Part shown: positions 44,096 through 58,500 of the stretch, one piece after another
Position numbering within the stretch: the first letter of the stretch is position 1
Layout: every line of letters begins with the position of its first letter
Assembly (NCBI RefSeq): GCF_027744825.2
Contig: NC_071335.1
Location: 28,051,001 to 28,115,000 of the forward strand
Direction: 5' to 3'
Length of the DNA stretch: 64,000 bases
Source: Synchiropus splendidus
Taxonomy: Eukaryota > Chordata > Actinopteri > Syngnathiformes > Callionymidae
Translations under genes and position numbers: made by a program
Notes under the pieces: generated by a model
What the model was told of the DNA's origin: nothing
Databases searched by the model: none
What the model saw: only the letters and a program-made list of their open reading frames with translations

Positions 44096-47000
44096 ATACA
44101 TAGTTGGTGTAATCGTGCGGTCCCAAAAACTGTCCCTCAAATTTTTTGGTGTTTTTTACAGCTTAGCTTAACCTGCTGTTGTTCTAGTCAAAAACAAAAG
44201 TGCTCAACTAGCATATAGCTATTTATACTCCCTCTGTCAAGATCACACAACTCAACCGGACACATTGATCTTCGACCCTTGCATATAGCAAAAAAGCAAA
44301 GCAGCTCCCTGATTCATAGCCGCTGCATCAGAGGTCACCTTTTCCTGTGTCGTGGCTGAATCAGAAATCAGAGTCTGCGTCTGGCTGTGAGCCAGAGGGA
44401 ATTCGCCCTCAGCTTCTCTTTGGAAGTCATAAGCGACTGTTGTAGAAAAGGCTGAAGGGTCAAAGTTTCCTGTTAATCTGGCTCTGTTCACAGCACACAC
44501 TCAGTTCAAAGTGCTTTGTATTGTAAGTCAGTGTTAATTAATTTGATGCCGCTTGTGGAGCTGCACAGTCGCCTGAGGTTGGCTCCAATAAAAGAAAGAC
44601 TATTTCATGTTCTAATTCAGCAGCTTGGGGTCCTTGTGTTGGACCTGCACTTCCTTTAAATATTGGCCTTTGCATCGCTTATGATGTTGTTTAGTATATT
44701 CATTTTAAGTTTAAAACTGAATCTGAAAAACCGGAAAAGAAAGGTGATCTCTGCATTTATGTGTAATAAGGATTTTATAAGGCAACAAGGCATACTTCAA
44801 GTGTATAGTGTATTTTAAACTCATCCAGAATATTAAAGAATCTGAGCTGGAAATACCTCAGTTTTGGACTTGTTGGGTGGAAGACAGTTTTCTTTCAATT
44901 CTCTCTCTGGAGGAATTAAGTTACATTTCTCATGCTAACTCTGTCATGTGCGTCTTACGATTAATTCATGTCATTATAGTTTTATGAATTCTTTTTCAAT
45001 TTGGTTTCCGTCACCGTCCCAATTTGGCGTGAATTTAGAGGATATTCACTGAGAACTATTGCTGTACATAATAGATGAACCTCATGGCTATAATGAACAA
45101 TGCTAATGTTTAAAAAAAAAATCAGGCCCCTTTTCTAAAATGTATGGAAACGTATGTAAATGGAATGAAAACACTAGTTTGGACACACTTTTTGCCTCAA
45201 TGTTTTGTTACTTTGTACTTCTGTGTATTTAGTAGATGCATACTGAAGACACTGCACACTCTGTTATCAGGATACTTGCTCAGTGAGCCTCATGATGCGG
45301 TCGATGAAAGTGCTATTATTGAAGCGGCAGTCCTTGTGTGTGATGGTTTTTCAGGGACACTGTCAAATTCTCTGGACTGACTGGTCTTTACTGTGTAAAG
45401 TTGTGATGGTTTGACAAACTTGTTTGATCAAAGTTAGTGTCCGATCATGTCCCTGTGTGTTGCACTTCATACGTCTCACTATAGGAGCTGGTTTCAGAAA
45501 GCATCCTGTACCTGTTGTTTAATGTTACAATAGCCCCTGGTCGGACAGATTCAGACTTTCCAACCTTTCTTTCTGGAAATGTTTGACCTCTTGCCTAATT
45601 GCTGTGTGCCTCTGATTGCACAGATTATCCAGTGGGTGCTTGTCAAACTCCAGTTGTACCAGCTAATGAGTTTGTGCTATTTGGGAACAACTCAAGTCGC
45701 TGAGTCAGACCCAGGAATCCAGCCGCCCCTCTGACCTTATGTGTGATATTCCAGAAAGTGAAGGCAACACAACCAGTAATGGTGCATGGGGCTCAGATCC
45801 GGTTATGCACTGGAATTCTCAGCCAACACGCGTAGATCTTGGCCTCAGGGGAGGGCAGGTTACTCGCTTAACTCGAACCCTGGATGGTACATGGAGACTG
45901 GTCACAGCAGGAGGAAGGAAATCCCAACACAAAAATCTCTTTCTTGATGCTTGTATGTTGATTTTTGTTACTTGGCTCCATGTTAGTTTGATAAATCCTG
46001 TTTGTTTCTGGAATCAGAACACACGTGTATGCTGGGCAACCTGGGAACCTAATTTGGGAAATAAAAAAAGCAAGGTTTTTCCAATTGTGTTCAGGCGCAA
46101 TAGTGCAAAACAGAGTCTCAGAGTTTTTTGCTGTGCCTTTCTAAGTGTAATGTTATAATAATGTAATGTTATTCTTTAGTCTAAGTTCATTTGTATTACT
46201 TCATTTTTTCTTCTCTTTAATGTTAACAGGGATACAATGCAGAGGTTACTTATTATTATTTTATAGACAAATACTAGTATTTACAGAGGAGGCGGAGAGT
46301 TGATGGGCGCGAAATGTTTACTTCTTCCTGGGGGGGCAATAGAAATTGATTGAAAAGCCCTGGTTTAGCGAGTGGAGTAAGTAAACAAATCTTTGGTCTA
46401 GAACCATCACATTTAACCTTTTCTCATATGTGTTATTCAACTGGCGGTAATGTGTCATTGTTTGAAGAGTAATGGAAGAGTTAGACAGGAAGGGTCTGTA
46501 ATGCAATATATTTATTTATTGTTACATTTAACTTAGCTTGACTTCACTTCATTCACAATGGTTCATAGAAACAGTTTGGGCCTTCCAACTCCAGTTGAAA
46601 TGTTCCTGTCGGCACTCCTGCAGAAGCAAAGAAACAAAAGCTCATCTTTAATAAATCGACGTTGATATCCACAAACAACAATCTTCATAAAAATAGATAT
46701 GATGAAATCAGCCTGGAGTGTTTCCAGGTTGTTGAAGAAAACAAGTGCCAATGTGGAGGCGGCTCCTCTTCTCAAGCTGAATGTGTTTGGTCAGATTGTT
46801 GGGAGAAGGCTCCTGGTATTTGCTAAGTAGATTTTTGTTAATAATATCAATGGATGTGTGTCATTCTTATCTGCAATGATAATAATATATCCCTGTGTAT
46901 ATACAAATCCAGTCAGTCCCACGACTCCTCTGTGAAGCACCTGATTGCATGTGTTGTTATTTGTAAATTTGATGTGGGCTCAGTGTGTATGGTGAAGGTT

Positions 47001-49470
47001 GTATAAGGCCCTGGAGATGTTTTCTATACGACCAGTGGGGGTGGACGTTTCTGTTCTCGGAAGTAATTCAGGCGATCCCTTTAGCCTTCACTCTGCTGTC
47101 CATGTAGGCTAAGAGTGCTTTTGTTTAGTATAGAATTTGCTCTGTCTAAGGGTCTTAAAGGCCAAGTTAAAGTTGCAAATCAGGTGTTGAATCAAAAGCT
47201 TTGTCTGTATTCCTAACTATGTTCATTCCTTATCTGTGGCCAGCAAGTCTGGGTTAACTAGAGCAAGATCAATATTACAAACTGCAGTATCAATTTTCCT
47301 GACTCTGTGGGTGTATATTGTGCTTCAGTTGAACTTTTCTAGCTGTAGGAACAAGTTAAATTCCTATTTAAAGTTCCTGTCACTGACCATGACTCTTAAA
47401 CTACATAAGTCCCCAGTGAGTAGACATTCATGTTGTGTCGATTGCCATACGTTTGAATCAAATGGCATCACACAGTGCTACAGAGCTGATCTCCTCTGCG
47501 CTTGCCGTAAAGACGCCTGAACCAGTTCCCTGATTCGAACAATATAGGCCAATCTATGCTTAATTCAGATTCAACGCTCTCACGCTCCTTGCAACTTTGT
47601 TGTTCGGTTCTATATCACTTCAATTTCTCTGCCTCTGCTTTTCCATGTCTGAACAAGAATGAAGCCTGCCGGAGGTTCAATGACTCCTCATTCATTGGAG
47701 CATTGAATTTATGTTTGCACATGGTACATTGTACAGTGAGAAGAGTTCACAAAAGCTCAGGGCAACTTGGGAGGCTTGGATGCTCATATTTTATCATTTG
47801 AAAACTCAAGTGCACAAGGTGACGCATCATCTGCACTGTAAAATAATAACCATTAATTGTGTTTTTTTAGCCTACCTTGGTCAATAATAGAGAACTGAAT
47901 ATTATGGTTAGTTTGTGGAATACACATTCAATAATAATAAATAATTTACTAATGACTTGCTTATTTATGGTTATTACTTGGTAATTATGGTGTGAACTTT
48001 CAGCGACTATTCTGGGGTAAACTCTTGTCAGTCTTTACAAGACATTAATCAACACTTTGTAATTATTAATTATTGGCTAATATGCTGCAAATATACTTAT
48101 GAATAAGTAGTTTATTTAGGGTAATAAATGTTTCCTAATTTAAAGTGTGACCCATGTTATTGATCTGTAATATTGTGATGCAACTGCTGGTGTATACCAA
48201 AAATCTGACACTTGTTGTTAATCATAACACTTGAATCTATAAGCTTGTGTTATTGAATAGAGATCAATTAACAATTAATCTTCAATTGTTTCGGCTAAAT
48301 TACAACTGTGTTATACACAATATAAAACAGCCAATAAAGTGTGTATAGTTAGTATAAAGACAAGTTTGTTTTGTTCTGGTTTATGTTGCTGTAGTCTATG
48401 AGTCTAACGGTGATTTCACCCATTGGTTCTGCCTCTTGTGAACCACTCGAATATGCTGACTACAGCAATATAAAAAAATGGATGAAACGAAAACAAAAAA
48501 AAAACAACTTTTCATTGGGTCTGGTTCATTGCGTACTAATTGTCATCCATTGAAAATGAGTCATCCTATGAAAAAGCTTAGCTTTTCAAGATGAGAAAAA
48601 TATGTTTTTACAACGTAAAAAAAAATTAAGAACATATATTTCTACCAAAGGGTGTTAGTGTGACAGCCTGCTGACTCAGCAGTAGATTGGCGGCGGGCCA
48701 TAAAGACACTTACCAGGGTGAGTGATGGAACAAATGTAATGCTTGCTGCCTCTGTATCAGTCCTATGCACAGTTTATTACAGATTCAATTTTACTGTGAA
48801 ATGCCCCTATGATCCTGAGAACAAAAGCAATGAAAATGGATTTTCTTCATTTTCCTGCTCACCTCTCTCCACTCTATTGAGTGGACCCGAGGTGAAAACA
48901 AAACCCCTCCATGGTTGTGGGGTCAATGGAAGTAGTGTGATGAACAGAGCTTGTGAAATGACTTGAAGATCCACCTTTTCTGGAGCGAATGTCAAAACTT
49001 GCCAAAGTGCACTTCAAGCTTCGAATCAATGTTCCTATATATCCATGGGAGCCAGAAATTGATTTCCCAAGCTTGTCAGCTATCACTCCTCTGGGACGGC
49101 GTATAGATGCGTGTGCCTGTGCAGGCCAGCAGCTCAGTGGCATATGGACAGAGGAGAGGTCAATAACACCGTTCTGAAGCGTCGAGCGGATGTGTGAGGC
49201 TGGTGTGTTGTCGATATGGTTCCAAAAATGTCCCACATTTCTAGTTATTCAATTTATACTGAGACAAGTTTAATTTTCATTGATTTTAGTAGTTTACATG
49301 TTAAAAATGGCATAACATTTTCTCTTTACTTTAGAGGAAGGGTTTCAGCACTGTAAGTTTAGCAGTAAGATCAATACAAATTGAGGCATCAGCGAAGTGA
49401 CTTATGAGCCATTGATAAGTATGTCAGCTTATTCTGTTTGACGTACAAAAACTTAAAAATTGGTTAAGTC

Positions 49471-50244
49471 TAGGGCTGCAACTAACGATTATTTTCGTTG
49501 TCAACTTATCTATTTTTAATTTCTGTTTCACTTAAAGTTGCTTAAATCATCTCACTGTGATACTCAGACACCATACATTGTTAAAGAAGTATATTAAAAT
49601 AATGACACACAATCCTGGAACATGTATTAACCCTGTGAAGCATGAAGCATAAAACAGTTGACAGACAGCTCCAGTCTTTATTGGTCCTTGAGAAGAATTT
49701 AATCATCACTATACGCATATGTATCCCATATAAAATATCTGATCAACACCCACATAAAAAGGTCTTATTTGAATAATAATCTAAAACGATGTGTTCAGTG
49801 GAGCTCCCTAGTTCAGTGCTGGTTATTATTAGGAGGAGAGACACTGAGGACACTTCACTACATCCTCGGAACACTCTTTCACCATTCTACCATGGTGTCG
49901 AAGGGGTTTGCTCATCCTTGAGACGGTTTATCTTCGCAAACAAAACGAAGCCACACTTCTGAACACTGCGACCCGCTCGAACTCCTGTGGCTGAGGCGGT
50001 CAGTCGGAGGTGGTGACGCGGAGCCTGGGGCTATGACAGTGAGTTGGAGTCGGACCTCAGTCAGGAAGGAACAGAAATGAACGTATCTGAATGATTCCAG
50101 AGAATGTGATATTTTCTCACTGATTCTGAATATCAGCCAGTCATCGATGCCCATCCTGCGGCCTGTGTGTGTTTACAGCAACACGGCGCATCGACGCACA
50201 GATTTTGACGTTATCGATGACATCAACTAATCATTCCAGCCCTA
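49471..50244. mobile_element. Non-autonomous hAT element with perfect 8-bp target duplication
   Basis: A 774-bp element with ends TAGGGCTGCAACTAACG (49471 onward) and CAACTAATCATTCCAGCCCTA-type termination at 50244. It is flanked on both sides by the identical 8-mer GTTAAGTC (49463-49470 and 50245-50252). An 8-bp duplication and TAGGGCTG termini are diagnostic of hAT-superfamily insertion. No transposase frame exists inside; the longest open frames are about 80 codons and unrelated. Intact flanks suggest a relatively young insertion. Confidence 0.88.
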
Positions 50245-51170
50245 GTTAAGTCTACGTTTATGCTCTGAAGTAACTTCCTCCTCATTTAAATATGAATTAT
50301 GACCTTCAGAAAATAAAACATACATTGTTTTTAGCGACATTTGGCTTGATTCATCCGAACCAGGTCCAACTGAAGTGTAATGCGAGGCAAACAGAGTAAC
50401 ATGAGGGCCTCTGGTCAAATCAGATGTTTGGACCCGCGATTGTTGTGTGAAGCTGTTTGCCATTCATTTGGCCTACATTCTTCAGATTCTGGTACAACTA
50501 GGAGTAGAACTTAAGACCTGATTAGTCCAATGGTGGAGGAGTAAGAATCAAGGTGCAGAGCCCCCTCAAAGCCAGTCTGATCTGGCTTTATGACATTTCT
50601 CCATGACACATTTCCCAAACCACCCGTCGTCCCCGGAAGACGAACATTGCAGAAGTGACAGGGAGACAGTCTTCCGTCCAAACAAGCGTTTAACTTGCTA
50701 CTTTCTATATTTGGAAGAGTTGCAACATGCTTCCCTCTCCTAATTCGCCCCACTTGGCAGGCTAGTGAGAACCCAATAACCACAACACAGAATGTGTTTA
50801 TGTCTAAAAGGCTCTTGTTGTGAAGAGAATTATATAACTTTCACAGGAAGACTTTCCACCAAAACCTCTTTATCTCTGATTTCCTCCTGCGCAGCGCGAA
50901 CAAAACATTTTTGTGGGTTAAGGGATATGTCTGTTGCGATAGGTGTGACAACAGGTCTTGTATGATGCATGTGAGTTGGAGGAAAGTTGACTGCTGTGGT
51001 CTTTTATCTAAATCCTGGCATGAACTCTCAGTGGCATTACCTCACACCACCTCATAACAATCCTTGTGATGAATGGAGTCGCATAAAAACATGTTTTGTT
51101 GCGTCGTCAGAGTTGCTAGATAATCATGAAAATAGATGTCGACTAGCATACGACTGAGAAATAACTAGGG

Positions 51171-51740
51171 ATGTGTGATATGGATATATATCTGGATATA
51201 GTTTATATTTCACGATATTCTGACTACATTCTTAGTTACTTTTTTTATTACGTTTTTGTCATGAAGTGACTTTTCCTTTTTACAATATTTTATTATAATA
51301 ATAATATTTTTTTTACAAAAGCTGAACTCATGTCCTCATGCATACATAAATGTACACATTTAAGATCATTAATATATGAACTACGGTTCAGGTATGTTTG
51401 GCATGTGTCCAAAAATAATTTGAATAATATCATTTTTGAGACATTTTCAAGAAGTTTGTTGTTGAAGTGATTTGCTTCATGTTACCAACGTTGACCCACG
51501 TCTTGGCACAGAATCATAGAGTGACTCATGAAGCCCGAAGCCATGTTTCTTGCACATAGTTTGGTCTTGTTGTTATTGTGTGAGGTCACGCTTCATCATG
51601 TGAGTATGTTGTGCAGGCTGTTTGGTTTCTTTTACTCTCTGTTTGTCCATATTAGCAGCTACTCTTTTACTGTATATGCAGATAAATATGAATTGTGAAA
51701 TTCCAATATTGTCAAAAGCATGTTGATAATATCATTTTAG
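51171..51740. repeat. Possible further hAT/MITE-like repeat, degenerate
   Basis: Starts with TAGGGATGTGTGATATGG and continues with repeated ATATCTGGATATA and CACGATATT words. Near 51690-51735 it has TTGTGAAATTCCAATATTG and GATAATATCATTTTAG, which resemble the reverse orientation of such ends. I see no matching flanking duplication. Limits are guesses. Confidence 0.3.
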
Positions 51741-53593
51741 ATGCTAGAAATTGTTCGCTGGTGTGATTGAAAAGAAATATAAGATAGTGATCGGCTGTGA
51801 CATTTATACAAAGTAACCTCAACCTCTTACTGTGTTAATGACAACGAGATTGATTCTCGAACAACATTTCTTGAATATTTAAGGCAGTTATGTGTTCATG
51901 TGCATTTTTTTTGGCTGATATTGATTGTGGATTGTTTTTGCTTTTTGTTCACAACTGAGTCTACTTACATCCATTAACTTTACAAACCGTTTAAATAACA
52001 AAAATACTGAACAAAACTTTATTAATAACATTCAATACAATTGTTTAATGTAAAGTAAATAACTTTTTTTCACGTTTCAATGAACAATGAATAGGTCGAA
52101 CCTACAATGCAAACTTTAAACGGTTAAATAGCGGAATGTTGCCTTTTAATCTGACAGACCGCTCCTCTTGTCATCGACGGAATGAGTATCGGGGTCCAGG
52201 TGCGCTGTATGCTGCTGAAAGTTCCGGTCTTCCACAACAGAACCCGACCACTCATCCACAACAATAAAACTCCATTCGCTTTGGTTTTGTCTGTAGCCCG
52301 CTCAGGTTAGCTTTTGCTTGGCTAGCTTCCTGCTAGCTCTCGAATTTGGTGCAGATTGCAATTTGGTCTTGTCATGTCAACAATACATTTGACCAACCTG
52401 ACATGAATATTGTGGATGAGTGTCATCAATCATATGGCCAACACTAATGGTGCATTCAGAGTGATAAACACCGTAACAAAGCTGGGTTTGGTGCCAGCAC
52501 ATGTTGCCAGGATCTGTTGCCATGCGCAGCCAAGGACATCTGTTATTACACAATCACAACCTGTTTCCCAAAACAGAGGCCACTCTGAGTTGTTCTCATC
52601 CTCAGCATTTATTTAATCTTCCTCACGGCACTCCTCATGTCATGAATCGGTCGGAATTTTGACGAATTTTGTCGAAATGTTTCCAGTATCCCGACCACCC
52701 CAGAGTCTAGTGTGTAAATGTGCTGTCAGACCACTGTGTGAGGTGAAGATGGATATTTAAAATTACTCACTTACCGAAGCTTATATTTCATGTAATCATC
52801 AGTCATATTTATGGAGACTAAAAAGGGCATCACAACTTGAAATCTAACACAACCGCTCCTAGTTGTAGAGTGACTTGGCTGTATTGTAACTTTTAACTCC
52901 ACTCCTGCCCTGAAGAAGTCCAGTAACTTTGGTACAGGTCTGTGAGCCACTTGCTTGTGCAGCAAGTCCCATCCCCCCCTCCTCCCACATTCCCTCTCTC
53001 CCTCTTCTCTCCATATTGTCCTCTTGCCCGTTTCTCTCAGTGTTATAAATTACAAACGACACAAACCTCCAGGCCTAGTGCCATGCTGTGGATTCCTTCC
53101 AAGCTGGACTGCAGAGTGCCAAGAGGCTTGCTTCATTGATAACACCAGGCACACTGTCCGTCCCTCTATTCACGGGGAAGAGGAAAAGGCTCAGACGGGC
53201 CCTTCACAGGCCCGAGAGACACCAGCACTCTTTGCAATCAGCTGATGGAGCCTTCATTTTCTTGAAAATCCGACAGAAGTCTGGGAGCGATTGTAGTTCA
53301 GTTGCACAAAAGACCACACAAAGGTCAGTTAATGTCTTATCCAGAAACTATTGTCTGAATATGTTCTAATTGATCAAGGTTGAAAAAGAAATGGCTCCAC
53401 AAATCTGCTGAATGTCTAAAAATGATTTGGCTGGACTTAACTTACAACTAAAAAATATTTTATTTAATTGAACAGTTTGCTCTCCAGACAACAGGGAACC
53501 TTTGTAAGTGCAGGAGTTCCTGGTCCACTGATCCCACTGATGCACAAGACACGTGGCAGCTAGGATGATAACAACAACAACAAACATGGAGGA

Positions 53594-53643
53594 ATCCCTG
53601 AACAAAAGCAAACAAAAGCATCTGTTTGCTTTTGTTCAGGGAT
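53594..53643. repeat. Perfect 21-bp inverted repeat (hairpin) with 8-nt loop
   Basis: Positions 53594-53614 and 53623-53643 are exact reverse complements, separated by 8 nt (53615-53622). Pairing stops immediately outside the arms. It lies in cnnm2 intron 1 and in no recognised transposon. RNA from either strand would fold into a stable stem. Confidence 0.9.
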
Positions 53644-55344
53644 GTTTTTCACTACACAATGGCCAGGGTTTCCACTACTCTGAATGGACTTGAAATTCTT
53701 ATAACATTGAAATTCTTATACAAATATTTTCAAGACATTAAAAGAACTTTAGTTTAAATAAGGTGATATAAAAACTTGAATATAGCCACCATCGTGATTT
53801 ATTGTGCCTCTGTCAAACTGATACAAAATAAACACTATTTTGTTGTCTAAATGTATGTGTGGGTCCATCATTTGATTCAGTAATATACCAAATTCATTCA
53901 AATTGAAAAATGTGGCTTCTTGTGGCAAATATTCCATTTATTTTATTTAGTCGAATCCCGATCCGAAGTTTTTTTTCTACATCTATCGTTGGCCCAGTCA
54001 ACAGCTCCTTATAGCTATTTCTTACGAGCCTAAGTCAGGATTTTAAATGAATATACATCACCTTTATTGATTTTGTGGGTCTTGAAGTGGGCATTCAAGT
54101 ATCTCCTCAATGATCCAATGACAAACACTGACCCACAGTTGTACAATCAAAGCTGCACTGTCCCTATTATTGTTGTGGCCCGTCCGACTATCCCACTAGT
54201 TTTCATATGTATTTCCACTTAAATCTATTTTCTTATTGGAAATATTTGTAGACTTTTTGAAGTGGCTGATTCAATGCACCAACCATAACTGTCAATCACA
54301 CTGTGGCCTTCAAGGTGAGAACCCATTTTTTGGTAGCATAAAATGTCTCCGCTGTAAGTGAGATTTTTAAAAATATTCATTTCTTCCATTCCTTGACTTA
54401 CAAGTGTCTATCATTTGTGGTTTGAACATGAAGGACTTGAAGTGTCCATTCAAGGGTTTGCAGTCACATTTCATAGGAATCTCCTTCCAGGTTTTCATTG
54501 TGTTGTTTGTTCTAGAGTAAAATGCTCTCATTTAGTTTTGGTCCAGTCTGTTGTCATCTGCTAGTGAAGGATGGGATTGCTCCAAATTTAGCTTTATCTG
54601 TGTCTGTATTGCTTGGTAATTAGGGTGCACTAGTAAATAACTTAAGTTTCATTGGTGCTGATTTAAACAGTTTTTCTTTAGCTGTCACTTTGCCTCAGAA
54701 AAATTCAAAAATCTCTTGACACCTCTGACTTTTGTCTTCACACTGCTCACATTCCTTTGCCGCCTTTCAAAGCAGCAACATTGTCATCTGATTTCCTGAG
54801 TTTGGCTTCCAGGTTGCTAGAGGCTGTCCTGGATTTGGTTTGTCAGTTTTTCATGGGTTGTCTATATTTTGGACTTTTTGGACATAGACAGACACAAAAT
54901 TACACATGCAGCCGTTTAGTTTTGCCTGTCTAGACTGAACATGTTTTTTTGGACAGTGTGCGCAAACCCTGTGTTGCCTTACACTGAGGATCGTGTTGCT
55001 GCGAGGCTTTCATACTAACCTCCCCAGCACCATGCTGCCCACTTAGTTATTCATGAACGCTTGAAGATGAATATGCTTCACACTGTTAAAGGAGAGAGCA
55101 CATAGTGTTTTTGATCATACTTACACATGGAGTCACACATGATAGGAGGACACTGAAAACACTAGGTTAAAAGTAGCTACACAGTTGAAATGGGTTAAAG
55201 ATAGCCGTGAAACCACTTATTCTTTGGTTGGGGTCGTAGGTTATCCCAGCTACATAGGGTGAGGAAGTGGACACTCTGCTGGGTCTCTGAAATGGGGGAT
55301 GATTAGTAAGAGTTGGAGTGGGTTGAGGGTGCAGACGGAGGGCA

Positions 55345-55570
55345 TCTCCTTAACAGTCTACCTTAAAAAGCGGAGTCCACCTTGACACCTTGCGAGTCAC
55401 ACTTCAATTCATATTGGCAAGATTTGATCTGGTGTTTCACCTCCTATGGTAGGAAAATCCCAATGTATGGAGCCCATCTGCTGCTAAAAAACTGGGGAGA
55501 ACCCTGTCCTGGACAGGCCACCAGTGCATCATGGGCCACATCTAGACAGACGACCCCACACTCTCACCAG
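55345..55570 (+). repeat. Dispersed repeat, copy 2
   Basis: Matches the wbp1l intron repeat at 24560-24760 in block order and strand: AACAGTCTACC, then AAAGCGGAGTCC, then CTGCTGCTAAAA, then CTGGGGAGAACCCTG. The flanks differ, so this is an interspersed repeat and not a segmental duplication. Family unknown. Confidence 0.45.
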
Positions 55571-58500
55571 TGGATATATATAATAGTATCTCTCTGAGTC
55601 ACTTGACTTGTGAAATTGGTTTGTTCAGTACATATATGGTCATGCAAGGATCAGTAATGTTTTTTTTTACCAAAACTTTTTGATGCGATTCCTGTGACAT
55701 CGTAGACTTCACATACAAGTGATGCGTCTAATGCTAAATTCGTCTCACTCATGTTTTAACGTCTAAATCCACAAATATCTTTTTTTGGCTCCAGACTCTG
55801 ACATTTATTTGGAGACAATCTAATATGAGAGTATCAGGTGAGAGTTGTCATGTCTTTTACAGTGGTACATTTATTGACATATTGGAGCCATTAAAAATAA
55901 CAAATAGTGTTCAGACTCCTTGTGAGCGATTTAGGGAGCCCTGTTAAAGAAGCGTGTATTTGTCCTGGAGATGTTTCACTAGATGAATGCTGGGGATGTA
56001 TTTCAGGCTTAGCTGGACGGGTCTGCCTTTTCCCCACTTACGTGTCACCCAGCAGCAGGGGGGGCACTGCTAGTAGAGTTCCACAAGGGGCTGCTGCAGC
56101 TGACCCCAGTGATCCAAACACTTGGCCACAGCTGACCCTACAGTTGGAATTACTATATAGTCCTGGTTCATTACTAGGCCCCTGTAATTGTTTTTTGATG
56201 GTTTGTCTGTTAGCCTTTATACATGTGTTTCTGAAAACAAGATACCTAAGTCGGCATCTTAAAAAACATACTCATAAAACAATTTGTTGTGAGGATTTAA
56301 CTAACTGGATTGTTAAAGCAAGTGCTCATGTATGTGTTCATGAGATCATCGGTCTTCACTATAAATAGCCTGTTGCTGCTCTTGTTCAATGTTTTTGACT
56401 GTGTTGAAGACACTATGATCAATGTTTAAGTAGCTCTGTCTGGATGGGGACCTGCTTGGCTCCTAAAGGCTACAAAGGTGCTATTCCACATTGCTGTATT
56501 ATCCATAATAGTCCACTTCAGATTAGAAAGAGTTTGTCCTCCGCCCTCCTCTCCCCAATTCAAGATCAGCCTCCCTGAACTCGGGACACCTTTCCAGGTC
56601 ACCTCCCATTCAATGCTGTGGTACGACACCACTTATGTGCTGATGCAACTTTTTTGCTCCGCCTACCTTCATCAATTCACAAAATTCAGTGCTAGGTTTT
56701 CATTCTGTGTATACAAATAAATTACATCGTGATTGAGGCATGCAGACATAGTGGTAAATGAGTCACACGCAATTGCCATCTTGTGACATTTCTGAATGTA
56801 GTAGTAGTAGAAGTCTATTTCAATCCCACATCAAACATACAACTCTTCCATCTAAACTTGATCTGTGGGATTGGAAAGGAGCAGAGAGGTATTAAACCTA
56901 AACAAACACCAGCCACAACAATTTGTTCACGTTTTTTTAGAGTAGGCGAGAAGAGCAGGTTCATGTTAGTGAAGGAATTATTTTGATTCTAACCAAGTTG
57001 CTGCAGAAGTGACACAGGATGAATTGTCTGATGGTGAAGAATCAGACACAGATGGCTCCAAAGCACTGAACTGTATGTAAATGTAAAAAATCTCAAGATG
57101 AAATTGAAGTGGATGTTGTAGGCTCTTAAGAAGGGTCGACAGTACAAAACATATAATGTATATCCCGAGGCACATAGTCTTTTCTGGGCGAGTTTTTCTC
57201 CGCTGTTTTGACAGGTTGCTATCATCGCTTGCCATTTGTTTATGTTTGAGAACCGTGGGCATTTGTAGTCGGTTTCAGATCCTGACTTTCAGGCCAAAAG
57301 ATTCCTTCAGAGCGCTGAAATATGAAACAGGATAATTCTGTCCAACGCATGGCAGAAGCAGACTCTCAACTGCACTGACGCCCCTCACAGAGCTGCGACT
57401 CTACTTCCTCGCAACTTCCCGCTCTCATTAATGTTAGCCAGTCCATTAAGCAGCCTGGCTTTTAGAGAAACCACTCCTGTGAATGAAAGAAAGATTCTTC
57501 AGGTGGCGGCTCCACGGCAGAAATGTGAAGCAGCAGAATGGGCCCAGCTTTTACCAGAGATGAGATGGGTAGTTTCCGCCAACATTTGAGTCCCTTTTAA
57601 ACCTTTCTATTCAAGAGGGGGCCAGAGGGGAGCATGTCTAAAACTTGACATCTGTATTTACATTGTAATTCTCATAAAGTATTCAAATCAACAGATAATC
57701 ACAGGTTGCATGAAACGTTCTGATACTATATATTTAAAAATAATTCCAAGTCTTCTCTCAGCGGGATATTGTTGCCGTCTGAAACTCAGATTTCTTGTCA
57801 TGCATCACGCATTCTAGCCTGGCTGTTTGCTGTGTTTGAAAGCTGGAGAACACTTAAGAAAAAAATGTTATTGTCACTGTCATTGTTTAAAACAAGCACT
57901 GTATTATTCACTTTTATGATTTTTTTTGAGATCTTAGCCCCCCAAATTACAGCTGTCTACTCCAAGCTGCTGGTGGATGGCTCACTTCTACTGTAAAGAA
58001 ATTTGTATAATGTCATTCTTCAGCTTGTTCCAGATTTGTGCCCATGATTTACTGTATTAAAACATACAGCAGAACTTTACATTTACCATTTTATTTACTG
58101 CTACTCAGCTGATCTTACCCATCATTGCTTTTGCTATTTGAACTGAATAGAAATATGAGTGCTACCTTGCTCTGCGCAGCACTCCTTGAACATGGTTATT
58201 ATAGTCACTACAAAATGCATGTTTTGTCTGTCAGATGTGGATTTATGTAAGTATTTGCTGCGCTCAATAATAGCTCTTCTCTCTCTCGTGGATTCTTTCA
58301 TCGTGGATTTTGGACACGGTTGCATATTCATCCTGAAACTGGTGCCAAGTAAACACATTTGTTTTCCAACATACCTGTAAGGCCCATTAAATCCGTCAGT
58401 GCTTTTGTTCAGATTTTAAAAGATTTGAAGCGAGGATTTACATTTTTCAATATTGACTTTATATGTTGCCATCGTGTATGAATGAAAGTATGAAATGGGT

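Noticed and set aside
45739..46158. 139-codon ATG-initiated open frame in cnnm2 intron 1
   Set aside because: Composition looks random, no domain or signal is recognisable and nothing supports transcription as a gene.
55907..56368. 153-codon plus-strand open frame in cnnm2 intron 1 with a hydrophobic stretch
   Set aside because: It begins with GTG, not ATG, resembles no protein I know, and has no acceptor or donor linking it to another exon.
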